Both the position numbers and the translations under genes were made by a program. Positions 11,116 through 20,674 of a stretch of DNA of 64,000 nucleotides are shown piece after piece. The DNA is taken from positions 682,001-746,000 of the forward strand of contig NZ_PUIC01000001.1 in the NCBI RefSeq assembly GCF_022750545.1, given 5' to 3'. The stretch comes from Caulobacter sp. CCUG 60055. GTDB taxonomy: Bacteria; Pseudomonadota; Alphaproteobacteria; Caulobacterales; Caulobacteraceae. Position 1 is the stretch's first letter, and each line of letters opens with the position of its first letter. The notes beneath the pieces are model-generated. The model worked only from the letters and a program-made list of their open reading frames with translations. It made no database searches and had not been told where the DNA came from.

Positions 11116-11156
11116 GGCGCCCGCGGCATCCCCCTCCCCGCGGGCGCCTTTTCTTT
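11116..11156 (+). terminator. intrinsic terminator after the efflux/kinase operon
   Basis: An 11-bp perfect GC stem (GGCGCCCGCGG with CCGCGGGCGCC, 11116-11126 and 11138-11148) has an 11-base pyrimidine-rich loop and is followed by TTTTCTTTT on the plus strand. The last plus-strand gene stops 150 bases upstream, so it ends either a long 3' untranslated region or a separate small transcript. Confidence 0.85.
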
Positions 11157-11162
11157 TGCGCC

Positions 11163-12770
11163 TCAGTGGGAATCCGAGGGCGGCGGCGCGGCCGCCGCCT
11201 TAGGCGGCGTGGCGAACAGCGAGGCGGCGGCGGCGATCAGGCAACCCAGCGCCAGCAGGGTGAAGGCGTCGCCGAAGGCCAGCACGGTCGCGTTCTTGAC
11301 CAGCAGGCCGTTGAACGCCTTGTGCGCCGCGCCGGCCGGGTCGGCCACGCCCAGCTGGGCCATGCGCTGGGTCAGGCCGCCGACCATGGCCTGCGACTGG
11401 GCGCTGGCGATGCTGACCCCGCTCGACAGGTCGTTCAGGTGCAGGGCGGTCTGGTTGGTCAGGGTGGTCGACAGCAGGGCCAGCCCCACCGCGCCGCCGG
11501 TGTTGCGCGCCAGGTTGATCAGCCCCGAGGCGTTCTTGACCATCTGCGGCGGCAGGGTGGCCATGGTCACCGTCTGCGTCATGGTCATGGCGATCATCAC
11601 CCCGACGCCGCGCCAGGCCTGCAAGGCGGCGAACTCCCAGAACCCCCAGTTCTCGGTGAGGTCGTGGCCGAGCCAGAAACCCCAGGCCGCCATCGAAAAG
11701 CCGACGAACATCGGGATGCGCGCGTCGAGCTTGCGCACCAGGCCGCCCAGGGTCGGGCCGGTGAGGAACATCGAAAGGCCCGAGACCAGCATGGTGGTGC
11801 CGACCTCGGCCGACGAGTAGCCGCGCACGCGCCCGAGGAACAACGGCAGCAGGAAGGTGCCGCCGAACAGGGACGCGCCGGTGACGAAGGTCATCGTCAC
11901 CCCGATCAGGAAGTTCTTGTTGGCGAAGGCCCGCAACTCGACGATCGGCTGGCGGTAGGTCAAGGATCGCCAGATGAACACCGCCCCGCCCGCGAACGCC
12001 GTGATGGTCAGGAGCAGGATGACGTCGTCGTCGAACCAGCTGTTCTTGGCCCCCTCCTCCAGCACGTACTGCAGGCTGAGCAGGAAGATCGCCATCACCG
12101 CCAGGCCGAACCAGTCGAACCCCTTGGCCAGGCGCGGGTCGCCCTCGTCGAACTTGCCGTAGCGCCCCACCAGGAACAGGGCCAGCATGCCGGGGAAGAC
12201 GTTGATGAAGAACAGCCAGCGCCAGTTCAGCATCTCGGTCAGGTGGCCGCCGAGGGTCGGGCCGACGGTCGGCGCCAAGGTGACGATGAGGCCCATGACG
12301 ATGCTGGCGGTCATCCGACGCTCGGGCGGGAACGCCGTGAAGGCCACCGCGAACACCGTTGGGATCATCGCCCCGCCGATGAACCCTTGCAGGGCCCGGG
12401 TCAGGATCATCATGTCGACGCTGGTCGACAAGCCGGTCAGCACGCTCATGACGATGAAGCCGATGCAGGAGGCCAGATAGACCCTCTGCGTGCCCCACAG
12501 CCGCGACAGGTAGCCCGAGAGCGGGATCATCACCACCTCGGCCACCAGATAGGCGGTCTGGACCCAGCTGACCTCGTCGGCGCTGGCGCCGATGCCGGCC
12601 TGGATCTGGGGCAGCGAGGCCGAGACAATCTGGATGTCGAGGATGGCCATGAACTGGCCGATGACCATGCCGCCGAAGCCGAGCATGAGCTTGCCCCAGT
12701 CGACCTTCGCCGCCGCGGACGCGGGGGCGGCCTGAGCCGGTCTGACGGCGGCGCTGGCGGCATCACTCAT
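11163..12770 (-). CDS. DHA2-type MFS drug exporter (EmrB/QacA family)
   Basis: This is a 535-residue inner-membrane transporter with the spacing of a 14-TM DHA2 antiporter. After a soluble Ala-rich head, TM1 contains [29 protein letters not shown] and [11 protein letters not shown] form the motif A region near 75-110, and [21 protein letters not shown] the motif C region near 170-190. EmrB proteins normally work with an EmrA adaptor, but none adjoins it here. GGGA lies about 8 bases before the ATG. Confidence 0.92.
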   Translation of the reverse strand: MSDAASAAVRPAQAAPASAAAKVDWGKLMLGFGGMVIGQFMAILDIQIVSASLPQIQAGIGASADEVSWVQTAYLVAEVVMIPLSGYLSRLWGTQRVYLASCIGFIVMSVLTGLSTSVDMMILTRALQGFIGGAMIPTVFAVAFTAFPPERRMTASIVMGLIVTLAPTVGPTLGGHLTEMLNWRWLFFINVFPGMLALFLVGRYGKFDEGDPRLAKGFDWFGLAVMAIFLLSLQYVLEEGAKNSWFDDDVILLLTITAFAGGAVFIWRSLTYRQPIVELRAFANKNFLIGVTMTFVTGASLFGGTFLLPLFLGRVRGYSSAEVGTTMLVSGLSMFLTGPTLGGLVRKLDARIPMFVGFSMAAWGFWLGHDLTENWGFWEFAALQAWRGVGVMIAMTMTQTVTMATLPPQMVKNASGLINLARNTGGAVGLALLSTTLTNQTALHLNDLSSGVSIASAQSQAMVGGLTQRMAQLGVADPAGAAHKAFNGLLVKNATVLAFGDAFTLLALGCLIAAAASLFATPPKAAAAPPPSDSH

Positions 12771-12948
12771 TGACGAATCCCGAAACTGCCCTTGATCTGG
12801 ATGGTAGCCAAAGCCCGCCCGCAGATGCGAGCGCGTTCATCGGACGCTCATGCGTGCGGCATGACCAAAATTTCATGTTACGGCCGTTGCCCTGCCGCGC
12901 GCGCGGATGGATAACCGCGTCGTTCGAGCTCGCCCAGGGGATTCGGCC
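12771..12948. promoter_or_regulatory. divergent intergenic region
   Basis: About 180 bp separate the DHA2 exporter (minus) from a small membrane protein (plus). It must carry both promoters. The stretch near 12862-12882 is AT-richer than its surroundings and a GANTC (GATTC) site lies at 12940-12944. I see no strong inverted repeat. Confidence 0.35.
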
Positions 12949-13185
12949 GTGCACGCCGTCGTGGAGTTCTTCGCAACCTTGATCGTGGCCCTGGCCACCA
13001 TGGCCCTCGGCCATTTCGGCGTGGTCATGAAACCGGTCGCCGAATGCTCCGCCATCCAGCTTTCTCCCAAGGACCGGGCCGAGGTGGTCAAGACCTCCGC
13101 GCCGCTCGCCGCCCCGCGTCCTGCGCCGTTCGCCGAGGCGGACAGGCCGCACATCGCCGTCACGGTGCGGCTGGCTCGGACCTGA
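12949..13185 (+). CDS. small single-TM protein of unknown function
   Basis: The 78-residue frame begins at a GTG preceded by AGGGG with good spacing. A longer frame begins at ATG 12907 but has no ribosome site. The first 25 residues form one hydrophobic segment (EFFATLIVALATMALGHFG); the rest is a short polar tail. I recognise no family. The gene's 3' end overlaps the convergent small gene by 26 bases. Support comes from the ribosome site and membrane segment only. Confidence 0.5.
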   Translation: MHAVVEFFATLIVALATMALGHFGVVMKPVAECSAIQLSPKDRAEVVKTSAPLAAPRPAPFAEADRPHIAVTVRLART

Positions 13186-13477
13186 GCGTCGAAGCCCGCA
13201 CCGCCTCCGCTCCCGCCGCCGTCAGGCGACACACCAGCCAGTCCGGCGCCAGGGGGTTCTTGAACCAGGGCTCGGCCCATCCTCGCCTGAGGCAGGCGCG
13301 TATGGTCTGTTCGCTGATCCTTTGTCCACGGCTGTCGAACAGCGGCAGCTTGCCGCCCGGCTGGTCGAGGCCGAGACGCAGATAAGCCCGCTCGGCCCGC
13401 GTCGGGCGCGCCGCCGTCTCCGCTCCAGAACCCCCAGCCATCGCCTGTTCTCCGCGCTCGCGGCCGGCCTGCACCAT
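13160..13477 (-). CDS. small conserved-looking hypothetical protein
   Basis: The frame encodes up to 105 residues; the start at residue 12 or 13 (MAGGSG, near 13442) is also plausible. The core, from AERAYLRLGLDQPGGKL through SEQTIRACLRRGWAEPWF to DWLVCRLTAAG, has a balanced composition unlike a GC-driven shadow frame. Its helical pattern suggests a small winged-helix or similar fold, but I do not recognise a family. It lies upstream of and divergent from the TipN-like gene. Confidence 0.5.
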   Translation of the reverse strand: MVQAGRERGEQAMAGGSGAETAARPTRAERAYLRLGLDQPGGKLPLFDSRGQRISEQTIRACLRRGWAEPWFKNPLAPDWLVCRLTAAGAEAVRASTLRSEPAAP

Positions 13478-13628
13478 AGTCGCGGACGGGGCGGTCCGCA
13501 GCGAATATCAACGCCCACGCTAAAGCGGCTTTGCGACGGCGGCTTTCGCCCGTAAATTTCATCCGATGCGCGAAGTTTTTGGGCGGGCGCGCAGTCGCGG
13601 GACAACCCTGCCCACAGGACGGTCGCTG

Positions 13629-16169
13629 ATGAAGGTTAAGAGGCCTAAGCCGTTGGATTTCGGCGCAGTCCCGAAAACGTCGGAGGACGCCGCCGCGCGG
13701 CTGGGGCCAGCCTTCGTTTTCGACGACGCCGCCGCGCCCGCGCCGCCGCCGACCGCCGATCCCGAGATCGAACTGGCCGTCCCCGCGATGGCGCCGGCCG
13801 AACCCGAGGCCGCCCTGCCCGCCTCCGGTCCGGCCCCGCGCCCGCCAAAACGCGCCGCGCCGCCGACGCGGGCTCCGGTCGACCACCTTCAGCCTTCGGT
13901 CAAGGAGCCGGCCGCCGGCCGCTTCGTCTATCTGGCCGCCCTGGTGGTTTCGGTGATGTGGGGCCTTGGCCCGATCGCCTACGCCCTGGGCTATCTCGGG
14001 CGGGTGTCGCCGCTGGACCAGCCGGTCTTCGCGCTGATCGTCCTCGGCCTGCTGGCCATCGGACCGATCGGCCTGGTCTGGGTCGCCGCCTTCGTTCTCA
14101 AACAGGGCCTGCGGCTGGCCGCCGAGGCGAGGCGCAACAAGGCTCTGGCCCGCGACATGCTGGAGCCGGCCGTCCTCGCGGCGGCCAAGACCGGATCGAT
14201 TGTCGAGACAGTCCGTCGCGAGATCGACAGCGCCACCGCCGCCGCCGCTCAGGCCCGCAACGAACTGGCCGCCCTGCGCGAGGTGTTGGCTCTGGAGACC
14301 GAACGGTTGGTCGAGGCGGCCGGCGCCTCGGCGCGCACGGCCGAGGCCGTCACGCAGGGGCTGGGCAAGGAACGCGAAGCCCTCGGCGCGCTGTCGACGA
14401 CGCTCGACGCCCAGGTGGTCGGGGTGGCCGACGCCATCACCCGCCAGGCCCGCATGGTCGCCGAAGCGTCCGACTTGGCCGAGACCCAGCTGCGCGAGGC
14501 CGAGGCCGCCCTGGCGGCCCGCGCCGCCGACCTCGCCGCCGCGGCCGGCGAGACCGGCGACGTGGCCCGGATCGCGTCCGAGGACCTGACCCGCCAGAGC
14601 GCCCGCCTGGAGGCGGCCGGCGCCACGGTCGGCGAACAGGCCCGCCTGGTCGAGGAAGGCCTGGCCGAACAGCGCGGCGCTCTGGTGGCGATCGTGCACG
14701 GTCTGCGCACCGAGCAAGAAGACTTCGCCGCCCAGATCGAGAGCCAGCAGGCCCAGCTCGCCGAACTGGTGGCCAAGGCTTATGGCGGTGCCTCCGAACT
14801 GGGCGAGGCCGCTTCGCGCAACGCCGAGAACCTGCAGCGCCTGATCGGGGCCGCCGCCGACCAGTTCCGCGAACTGGCCGAGGCCGCCAAGGAAGAGCGC
14901 GACCTGTTCGGCGCCTCGGCCATGCACTCGCTGAACGCCATCGCCGACGCCGCCTCACAGCAGCGCCTGTCGATGGAGAGCGAGGCGCGACGCGTGATCG
15001 ACGACCTGGCTTCGGCTGCGGAACAGGCCCGCGAGGCGGCGGCGGCCCAAGCCGAGGTCGCGCGCCTGAAGATCGACCAATTGGGCGAGGCCGCCTTCGG
15101 CGTCGGACAGAAGGCGGACGCCCTGTTCGAATCCCGCCTGAACGAGGCGCGCACGCTGATCGAGCGGTCCGCCAACCTGGTCGACGAAGCCGGCGCCCGC
15201 TCGGCCAAGCGGCTGGAGGAAAGCGTCGGCTCGACCCGCCAGACCCTGGCCGAACTGGAAAATCTGCTGGCCGAGTTGGAGGCGCGCACCGCCCGGCTCC
15301 CGGCCGACGCCCAGAGCCGCAGCCAGGAGGTCCAGGCCGCCGTCGAGCGCGGCGTCGACCACCTGCTGGCCTCGGCGCGCAAGGCGGCCGAGGAGACCCA
15401 GGCCATCGACGCCGCCTTCCAGGAGCGCGTGCGCCGCAACTACGAGATGCTCAGCGAGGCCGTGCGCCTGATGGGCGTCGTCGGCGGAGCCGCCTCGGGC
15501 GCCGCCTCGGCCTCGCGGCCGGCGCGCTCGCCGCTGTCGTCGGTCTCGGCCCAGTTCTCCCTGCGTCCCGACCCAGCTCCGACCGCCGCGCCCCGCGCCG
15601 CGCCGCCCGCGCCCCCGCCGGCCCCGGACGCCGCCGCGACCTCCGGACTGCGCCCTCGCCTCAAGCTGACGCCGACCGCCAGCGACGCCGAGTTCGCCGA
15701 CGTCTTCGACGCCGCCGGCGGCCGCGCCCCGGCCGAGCCCCAGGCCGCCGAGACCGACGGCTGGACCTGGAAAGAGCTGCTGTCCTCGATGGACGACGAC
15801 GTCGAGGGCGGCGAGCAGACCGCCGTCAAGCTGATCGCCGAGATCGAGGCCCTGGGCATCGACGCGGCGGCGCTGCTGCCGCGGGCGCGGATCGAGGAAG
15901 TCGCCGCCGAGCTGCAGGACGGCGACATCGCCGCCGCCCGCGAGATGGTCAAGCGCCTGGCCCCGGCGGCCGTCCGGCGCCTGTCCCGCCGCCTGCTGGC
16001 CGATCGCGGCCTGCGCACCCAGGCCGAGCGTTTCGTCCGCCGCTACGAAGGCCTGCTGGCCGACGGCGCGCGGCGCGATCCGCAAGGCGAGCTGGCCCTG
16101 TCCCTGCTGACCACCGACCAGGGCCGCGCCTTCCTGCTGCTGGAAGCGGCGACCGGCGACGTCGGCTGA
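13629..16169 (+). CDS. tipN: TipN-like polar coiled-coil membrane protein
   Basis: The product is 846 residues with a basic, Pro/Ala-rich N-terminus, two membrane segments at about 98-120 and 129-153, a long Ala/Glu-rich coiled coil from about 160 to 640, and a charged C-terminal domain (WTWKELLSSMDDD near 715). This is the architecture of Caulobacter TipN, the new-pole marker that directs the polarity axis, flagellum siting and ParA-driven chromosome segregation. The start at 13629 was preferred over an in-frame upstream ATG because of AGGACGG upstream and the basic MKVKRPKPLDFG beginning. Identity is by architecture, length and Caulobacteraceae context. Another large coiled-coil protein remains possible. 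Confidence 0.68.
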   Translation: MKVKRPKPLDFGAVPKTSEDAAARLGPAFVFDDAAAPAPPPTADPEIELAVPAMAPAEPEAALPASGPAPRPPKRAAPPTRAPVDHLQPSVKEPAAGRFVYLAALVVSVMWGLGPIAYALGYLGRVSPLDQPVFALIVLGLLAIGPIGLVWVAAFVLKQGLRLAAEARRNKALARDMLEPAVLAAAKTGSIVETVRREIDSATAAAAQARNELAALREVLALETERLVEAAGASARTAEAVTQGLGKEREALGALSTTLDAQVVGVADAITRQARMVAEASDLAETQLREAEAALAARAADLAAAAGETGDVARIASEDLTRQSARLEAAGATVGEQARLVEEGLAEQRGALVAIVHGLRTEQEDFAAQIESQQAQLAELVAKAYGGASELGEAASRNAENLQRLIGAAADQFRELAEAAKEERDLFGASAMHSLNAIADAASQQRLSMESEARRVIDDLASAAEQAREAAAAQAEVARLKIDQLGEAAFGVGQKADALFESRLNEARTLIERSANLVDEAGARSAKRLEESVGSTRQTLAELENLLAELEARTARLPADAQSRSQEVQAAVERGVDHLLASARKAAEETQAIDAAFQERVRRNYEMLSEAVRLMGVVGGAASGAASASRPARSPLSSVSAQFSLRPDPAPTAAPRAAPPAPPPAPDAAATSGLRPRLKLTPTASDAEFADVFDAAGGRAPAEPQAAETDGWTWKELLSSMDDDVEGGEQTAVKLIAEIEALGIDAAALLPRARIEEVAAELQDGDIAAAREMVKRLAPAAVRRLSRRLLADRGLRTQAERFVRRYEGLLADGARRDPQGELALSLLTTDQGRAFLLLEAATGDVG

Positions 16170-17149
16170 TGCGCCGCCTCGAGGCGCGCGACGAGCGCTG
16201 GCCCATAGCCGGGGCCTTCACCATCGCCCGCGGCTCCAAGACCGAGGCGCATGTGGTGGTGGCCGAGCTGCGCTGCGGCGACGCGGTCGGACGCGGCGAA
16301 TGCACGCCCTACCCCCGCTATGGCGAGACGGTCGAGGGCGTGCTGGGCGAGATCGAGGCCGCCCGCGGGCCGCTGGAGGCCGGCTGCGACCGCGCCGCTT
16401 TGCAGGACCTGTTGCGTCCCGGCGCCGCCCGCAACGCCCTCGACTGCGCCTTGTGGGACCTGGAGGCCAAGCAGAGCGGCGTTCCAGCGCACGTCCGCGC
16501 CGGCCGACAGCGCCTCGATCCGGTCAAGACCTGCTACACCATCAGTCTCGCCGCCCCCGAGGTCATGGCCGAACAGGCCCGCGCCGCCGCCCGCCGCCCG
16601 ATGCTCAAGCTCAAGATCGGCGGCCCAGGCGACCTGGAGCGGGTCGAGGCGGTGCGTCGGGCCGCGCCCAGGACGCGGCTGGTGGTCGACGCCAACGAAG
16701 CCCTGTCCTTCGACGACCTCGTCCGGCTGGCCCCCGAGTTCGCGCGCCTCGACGTGCTGCTGATCGAACAGCCGCTGAAGGCCGGCGCGGACGAGGCGCT
16801 GGAGGGTTTCGCCAGCCCGGTGCCGCTGTGCGCCGACGAAAGCCTGCACACCCGCGCCGATCTCGCCGCCATCGCCCGGCGGTACGGCTGCGTCAACGTC
16901 AAGCTGGACAAGACCGGCGGCCTGACCGAGGCCCTGGCCCTGGTCGCCGACGCCAGGGCGCTCGGCCTGGAGATCATGGCCGGCTGCATGGTCGCCACCT
17001 CCCTGGCCATGGCGCCGGCGATGATCCTCGCCCAGGGCGCGCGGGTGGTCGATCTCGACGGCCCGCTCCTTCTCGCGCGAGACCGCGAGCCTGGATTGAT
17101 TTTTCATGGTTCCATGATTGAACCCCCGTCGCCGGCCCTGTGGGGTTAG
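16169..17149 (+). CDS. dipeptide epimerase (L-Ala-D/L-Glu epimerase / DgcA type)
   Basis: This 326-residue enolase-superfamily enzyme has the catalytic lysine pair in LKLKIGG (about 146-152). Its metal ligands are in VVDANEA (about 172), LIEQP (about 198) and CADES (about 221), and the second catalytic lysine is in NVKLDKTGG (about 245-250). Epimerases of this type invert the alpha carbon of Glu in L-Ala-D-Glu during murein recycling, or act on N-acetyl-D-Glu. Its ATG overlaps the TipN-like stop (TGATG), so the two are likely cotranslated. Confidence 0.88.
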   Translation: MRRLEARDERWPIAGAFTIARGSKTEAHVVVAELRCGDAVGRGECTPYPRYGETVEGVLGEIEAARGPLEAGCDRAALQDLLRPGAARNALDCALWDLEAKQSGVPAHVRAGRQRLDPVKTCYTISLAAPEVMAEQARAAARRPMLKLKIGGPGDLERVEAVRRAAPRTRLVVDANEALSFDDLVRLAPEFARLDVLLIEQPLKAGADEALEGFASPVPLCADESLHTRADLAAIARRYGCVNVKLDKTGGLTEALALVADARALGLEIMAGCMVATSLAMAPAMILAQGARVVDLDGPLLLARDREPGLIFHGSMIEPPSPALWG

Positions 17150-17198
17150 GGCGACGCCGGCCCGGCGCGAAGGGCGCCCCTATCGGAGGCTGAACGCC

Positions 17199-17894
17199 TT
17201 GGAGCAGCACTATATCGAGATCATCCTGCGTCTCGGCGCGGCTTGGGCGGCGGGCGCGGCCATCGGGCTGGAGCGGACCTTCCATGGCCGCCCGGCCGGC
17301 TTTCGGACCCACGCCCTGGTCTCGCTCGGCTGTTCGCTGGTGATGATCCTGGCCCTCTTCGAGTTCTTCCTCTACCCGCCCGGAATTCCGCATCAGATCG
17401 TCAGCTTCGCCCCCGGCCGCATCGTCCAGGGGATCATGACCGGGATCGGCTTCCTGGGCGCGGGGGTGATCTTCAAGGAGGGGCTGACCGTCCACGGCCT
17501 GACCACCGCCGCCTCGATCTGGGTCACTGCGGCGATCGGGGTGCTGATCGGCGCGGGCTTCTGGTTCCCGGGCCTGGCCGCCACGGCGATCCTGCTGATC
17601 ACCCTGTCGCTCATGCGCAAGGTCGAGGACCGCATGCCGCAGCAGATCTACAGCCATGTCGAGCTGCGCTTCGCCCGTGAGACGGCGCCCGGCCCGGACG
17701 AGATCCGCTCGCTGCTGCGCGACTACGGCTTCGTCGCCGCCCGGCTGGCCTACTGCACCGACGAGCAGGACGACGCCTTCATCTACAAGATCATGGCGGC
17801 CACCGAGGATCGCGGCGCGGTCGAAGCGCTGGCGCTGCGGCTGCGCACCATGTCCGAGGTCCGGGCGTTCGAGGTCAGCCCGACCGACTGGTGA
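17199..17894 (+). CDS. MgtC/SapB family membrane protein
   Basis: The product is 231 residues. The N-terminal four to five membrane segments contain GAAIGLERTFHGRPAGFRTH and the conserved GFLGAGVIFKEG stretch. A C-terminal ACT-like cytoplasmic domain follows. MgtC proteins modulate F1Fo ATPase and phosphate or magnesium homeostasis in intracellular pathogens; the role in free-living bacteria is less clear. I chose TTG 17199 because CGGAGG lies 9 bases upstream and it starts at the first conserved residues. A TTG at 17118 would overlap the previous gene. Confidence 0.87.
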   Translation: MEQHYIEIILRLGAAWAAGAAIGLERTFHGRPAGFRTHALVSLGCSLVMILALFEFFLYPPGIPHQIVSFAPGRIVQGIMTGIGFLGAGVIFKEGLTVHGLTTAASIWVTAAIGVLIGAGFWFPGLAATAILLITLSLMRKVEDRMPQQIYSHVELRFARETAPGPDEIRSLLRDYGFVAARLAYCTDEQDDAFIYKIMAATEDRGAVEALALRLRTMSEVRAFEVSPTDW

Positions 17895-17900
17895 CCCCGG

Positions 17901-19061
17901 TCACGCCAGTTCGGAAGCCGGCCGCCGCACCAGGATCAGGGCGCCGGCCAGGCCGCAGCCGGCCGTCGCCGCCATCGCGAAATAGCCGGCCGCGCCGACG
18001 GCGTCGAACAGCGGTCCCGAGGCCAGGGTGGCGATCCCGATCAGCAGCCCGGTCGACAGGGCCGAGCTGAAGGTCTGCGCCGCCGAGGCGCTCTGCGGCG
18101 GCGCCAGCCGCTCCATCATCTGCAACGACGCCATGTAGGTGCTGGTGAAGCTGAACATGTGCAGGCCCTGCAACGGAACCAGCAGGGCCACCGGCGGCGA
18201 CAGGCCCAGCGCCGTCCAGCGCACGACGGCGCCGAGGCCGCCCAGGGCCAGGAGGCGCGCCGGCCCGAGCCGCCGACGCCACGGCTCCATGAACCACATG
18301 AAGGCCACCTCGGCCGCGACCCCGACCGCCCAGAGCATGCCGATCAGGGCGGCGGAGAGCCCCTGCGCCTTCCAGATCAGCGTCGAGAAGCCGTAGTAGA
18401 AGGCGTGCCCGGCCTGGATCAGCCCGGCCGAGACCGCCGCCAGCAGGAACGTCCGGTCGCGCAGGAGGCCGCCCAGCCCACGCAGGCGGTCGCGTCCGCC
18501 CACGCGCGCGCCGTCATGCACCGGGTCCGGCGGCAACAGCACGCGCGCCGCCGCGATCGTCAGCACGGCCAGGACCACGATCCACCACAGCACGATCTGC
18601 GGCGGCCAGCGGGTCAGCAGCAGCCCCATGGTCAGGTTGGCCAGCACATAGGCCGTCGAGCCGACGCCGCGCGGCAGGCCATAGACGAAACCGTCCAGCC
18701 GCGCCCGCCGGATGGCGACGACGTCGGCCAGCGGGGTCAGGGCGGCGATGGCGGTGGCCCCGACGAACCAGGCGACGAACCAGGCCCAGAACCCGTGCAT
18801 GAACCCCAAGGCGGCGTAGCCCGCCGCCGCCGCCGCGCCCAGCAGCGCCATCGGGGTGCGCCGCAGCCGGAAGCCGTCGGCCCAAAGGCCGAGGGCCGGG
18901 CCGGTCAGCACGCGGGCCAGCATCGGCGCGGACAGGATGGCTCCGATCTGCGCCCCGTTCAGCCCCTGGGCCCGGAACCAGACGGCGATATAGGGCAGGC
19001 TCACGCCCGTCCCCGCGAAGATCGTGGCGTAGTAGAGGCCCAGGCGCAGGGTGATCGGCAT
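17901..19061 (-). CDS. MFS transporter, HcaT/phenylpropionate-permease-like
   Basis: This is a 386-residue 12-TM major facilitator. Its N-terminus (LGLYYATIFAGTGVSLPYIAVW) followed by the GAILSAPMLARVLTGPALGLWAD loop matches the MFS_1-like/HcaT subgroup (PF12832), whose best-known member takes up 3-phenylpropionate. Substrate cannot be inferred from sequence. Its 3' end faces the MgtC-like gene at a 6-base gap; no terminator is evident between them. Confidence 0.8.
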   Translation of the reverse strand: MPITLRLGLYYATIFAGTGVSLPYIAVWFRAQGLNGAQIGAILSAPMLARVLTGPALGLWADGFRLRRTPMALLGAAAAAGYAALGFMHGFWAWFVAWFVGATAIAALTPLADVVAIRRARLDGFVYGLPRGVGSTAYVLANLTMGLLLTRWPPQIVLWWIVVLAVLTIAAARVLLPPDPVHDGARVGGRDRLRGLGGLLRDRTFLLAAVSAGLIQAGHAFYYGFSTLIWKAQGLSAALIGMLWAVGVAAEVAFMWFMEPWRRRLGPARLLALGGLGAVVRWTALGLSPPVALLVPLQGLHMFSFTSTYMASLQMMERLAPPQSASAAQTFSSALSTGLLIGIATLASGPLFDAVGAAGYFAMAATAGCGLAGALILVRRPASELA

Positions 19062-19114
19062 GGCCCCGCCCTATCAGAGTCGCGCGGACCGAGTCGCGGC
19101 GATCGGGCGGCCGG

Positions 19115-20167
19115 TCAGCGGACCACGGCGCGGTAGACCGTCGGCCAGTCGTCCGGCCCGACGCCCTTGCAAGCCGACATGGCGACGTCCTCGACCAGGC
19201 GGAAGGCGGCGCCGTCCCACACCCAGGTCAGGCTCTCGCCGCAGTCGCCCGGGCCTCGCCCCTTGCCGAAGCTGGTCAGGGTCTGGGTCTTGGGGTCGAA
19301 CCCGATGTTCATCAGCGAACTGGTGACGGCCGGGTTGGAGCCGGGCGACAGGGGCAGGTCGGCCAGGCGCGCGCGCCTCCCCCGTTCGTCCGCCAGCATC
19401 AGGCCGTAGACCAGATTGTAGGCGCCGCGCATGCAGGGCGCGGCGAACAGCACGACGCCGGGCGAGAGGCGATGGATCTCGATCTCGTCCGAGGCCGGCG
19501 CGCCTTCGCTGTCGCAGTCGCTGAAGGCGCCGGTCCGGGCGAGCGATTTGGGCAGGGCGGCCGGCAGCCCCGACTGCGCCACCGGCGGCGCGCGGCGCAC
19601 GACCGGCAGGGCCGGCGGCGGCGGGACGGCGGCGGCCGGCTTGGCGCCGCGCGCCACCAGGGCGGTGGCCCCGCCGGCGCGCCCCTGGCGATCGTCGATC
19701 CACAACAGCGAAGCCGTGCTGCCGGCGAGGCTGATCGACAGGATGGGCGTCGCGCCCTCCTCCACCGTCAGGACGCCGCCGTTGCGCAAGGCCGCGATCA
19801 AGGCGCTCGCCTGCGTCGGCGAAAGATCGATACGGCGGTCGTCGTCGCGCCCGGCTGGGCGCACGCCGCCCAGGCCCGGCAGGGTCCGGCCGTCGATCTT
19901 GACCGTCCAGGGCTTGGGCGGGCCCGCGCCGGCGTCGGCGCTGGCCACGGAGACGGCCGGCGCGGCGGCCGGGCCGGCCTGGCGCTGGATGCGCAGGAAG
20001 CCCCGCTGATCCGACCCGTCCTCGGTGAACCCGAAAGCGGTGCAGGCGCGGGCGTTGTCGCACGCCGCGCTCCAGCTCTTGAACGTCTTGGTCTCCTGGG
20101 CGCGAGCCGCGCCGAAGACCAACCCCGCGACCGACAACGCCGCAATCGCGGCCGTGCGCTTGCGCAT
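19115..20167 (-). CDS. secreted DUF1176 protein
   Basis: The product is 350 residues with a Sec signal peptide (cut predicted after ARA, residue 23). The ETKTFKSWSAACDNARACTAFGF motif and the paired cysteines further on are characteristic of the DUF1176 family of alpha- and gammaproteobacterial periplasmic proteins. Function is unknown. GGGAGGG lies just upstream of the ATG. It is followed by its own promoter-sized gap and is not obviously in an operon. Confidence 0.8.
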   Translation of the reverse strand: MRKRTAAIAALSVAGLVFGAARAQETKTFKSWSAACDNARACTAFGFTEDGSDQRGFLRIQRQAGPAAAPAVSVASADAGAGPPKPWTVKIDGRTLPGLGGVRPAGRDDDRRIDLSPTQASALIAALRNGGVLTVEEGATPILSISLAGSTASLLWIDDRQGRAGGATALVARGAKPAAAVPPPPALPVVRRAPPVAQSGLPAALPKSLARTGAFSDCDSEGAPASDEIEIHRLSPGVVLFAAPCMRGAYNLVYGLMLADERGRRARLADLPLSPGSNPAVTSSLMNIGFDPKTQTLTSFGKGRGPGDCGESLTWVWDGAAFRLVEDVAMSACKGVGPDDWPTVYRAVVR

Positions 20168-20230
20168 GGCGACCCTCCCAGCCCCCGCCCTGGAATAGGC
20201 CTCGCCGCCGCCGGCCGCAAGCGGCGGGCT

Positions 20231-20674
20231 TCAGCGGGCCGGCATCGGCGGCAGGGTCAGCAGGCGACGGTCGGCCATCTGCTGGTAGAGGCCGAGGATA
20301 CGACGGTCCAGCGCCCGGTCGCCCGCCGTCTCGGCGGCGACATGCAGCTCGATCAGCAACCGGCGCAGCCCGGCGTTGCCCCGGTCCAGCGCCCCCAGCG
20401 AGAGGTCGCGGTCCTCGCCGGCCGCGGCCGCGGCCAACCGATCACCGAGGTCCGATGGAACGGCGGCCGCGGCCTCGGCGAACAGCGCGCGCAGGGCAGC
20501 GTTCTCCCAGACGCGGGTTTCGACCCCGCTCTGCGCCTCCTGCGCCGCCAGCAGGCCGATCAGGCCGGTCACGGCCACCTTGCCGGCCATGAACTCGCCC
20601 ATCGCCTCGGGCTGCGGCGGCTCGATCAGGCAGAGGAAGTTGCCGACCAGCAGCTCGGGAACGGAGGGCGTCAT
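20231..20674 (-). CDS. DUF6285-like protein of a phosphotransferase cassette
   Basis: The product is 147 residues, mostly helical, beginning MTPSVPELL and rich in Leu/Ala. The ATG overlaps the stop of the upstream phosphotransferase gene by four bases. A short helical protein immediately downstream of an APH-fold kinase-like protein is the usual setting of DUF6285, which is found with acyl-CoA dehydrogenase genes in actinobacteria and alphaproteobacteria. Function is unknown. A cofactor or partner role for the phosphotransferase is inferred from strict adjacency. Confidence 0.72.
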   Translation of the reverse strand: MTPSVPELLVGNFLCLIEPPQPEAMGEFMAGKVAVTGLIGLLAAQEAQSGVETRVWENAALRALFAEAAAAVPSDLGDRLAAAAAGEDRDLSLGALDRGNAGLRRLLIELHVAAETAGDRALDRRILGLYQQMADRRLLTLPPMPAR

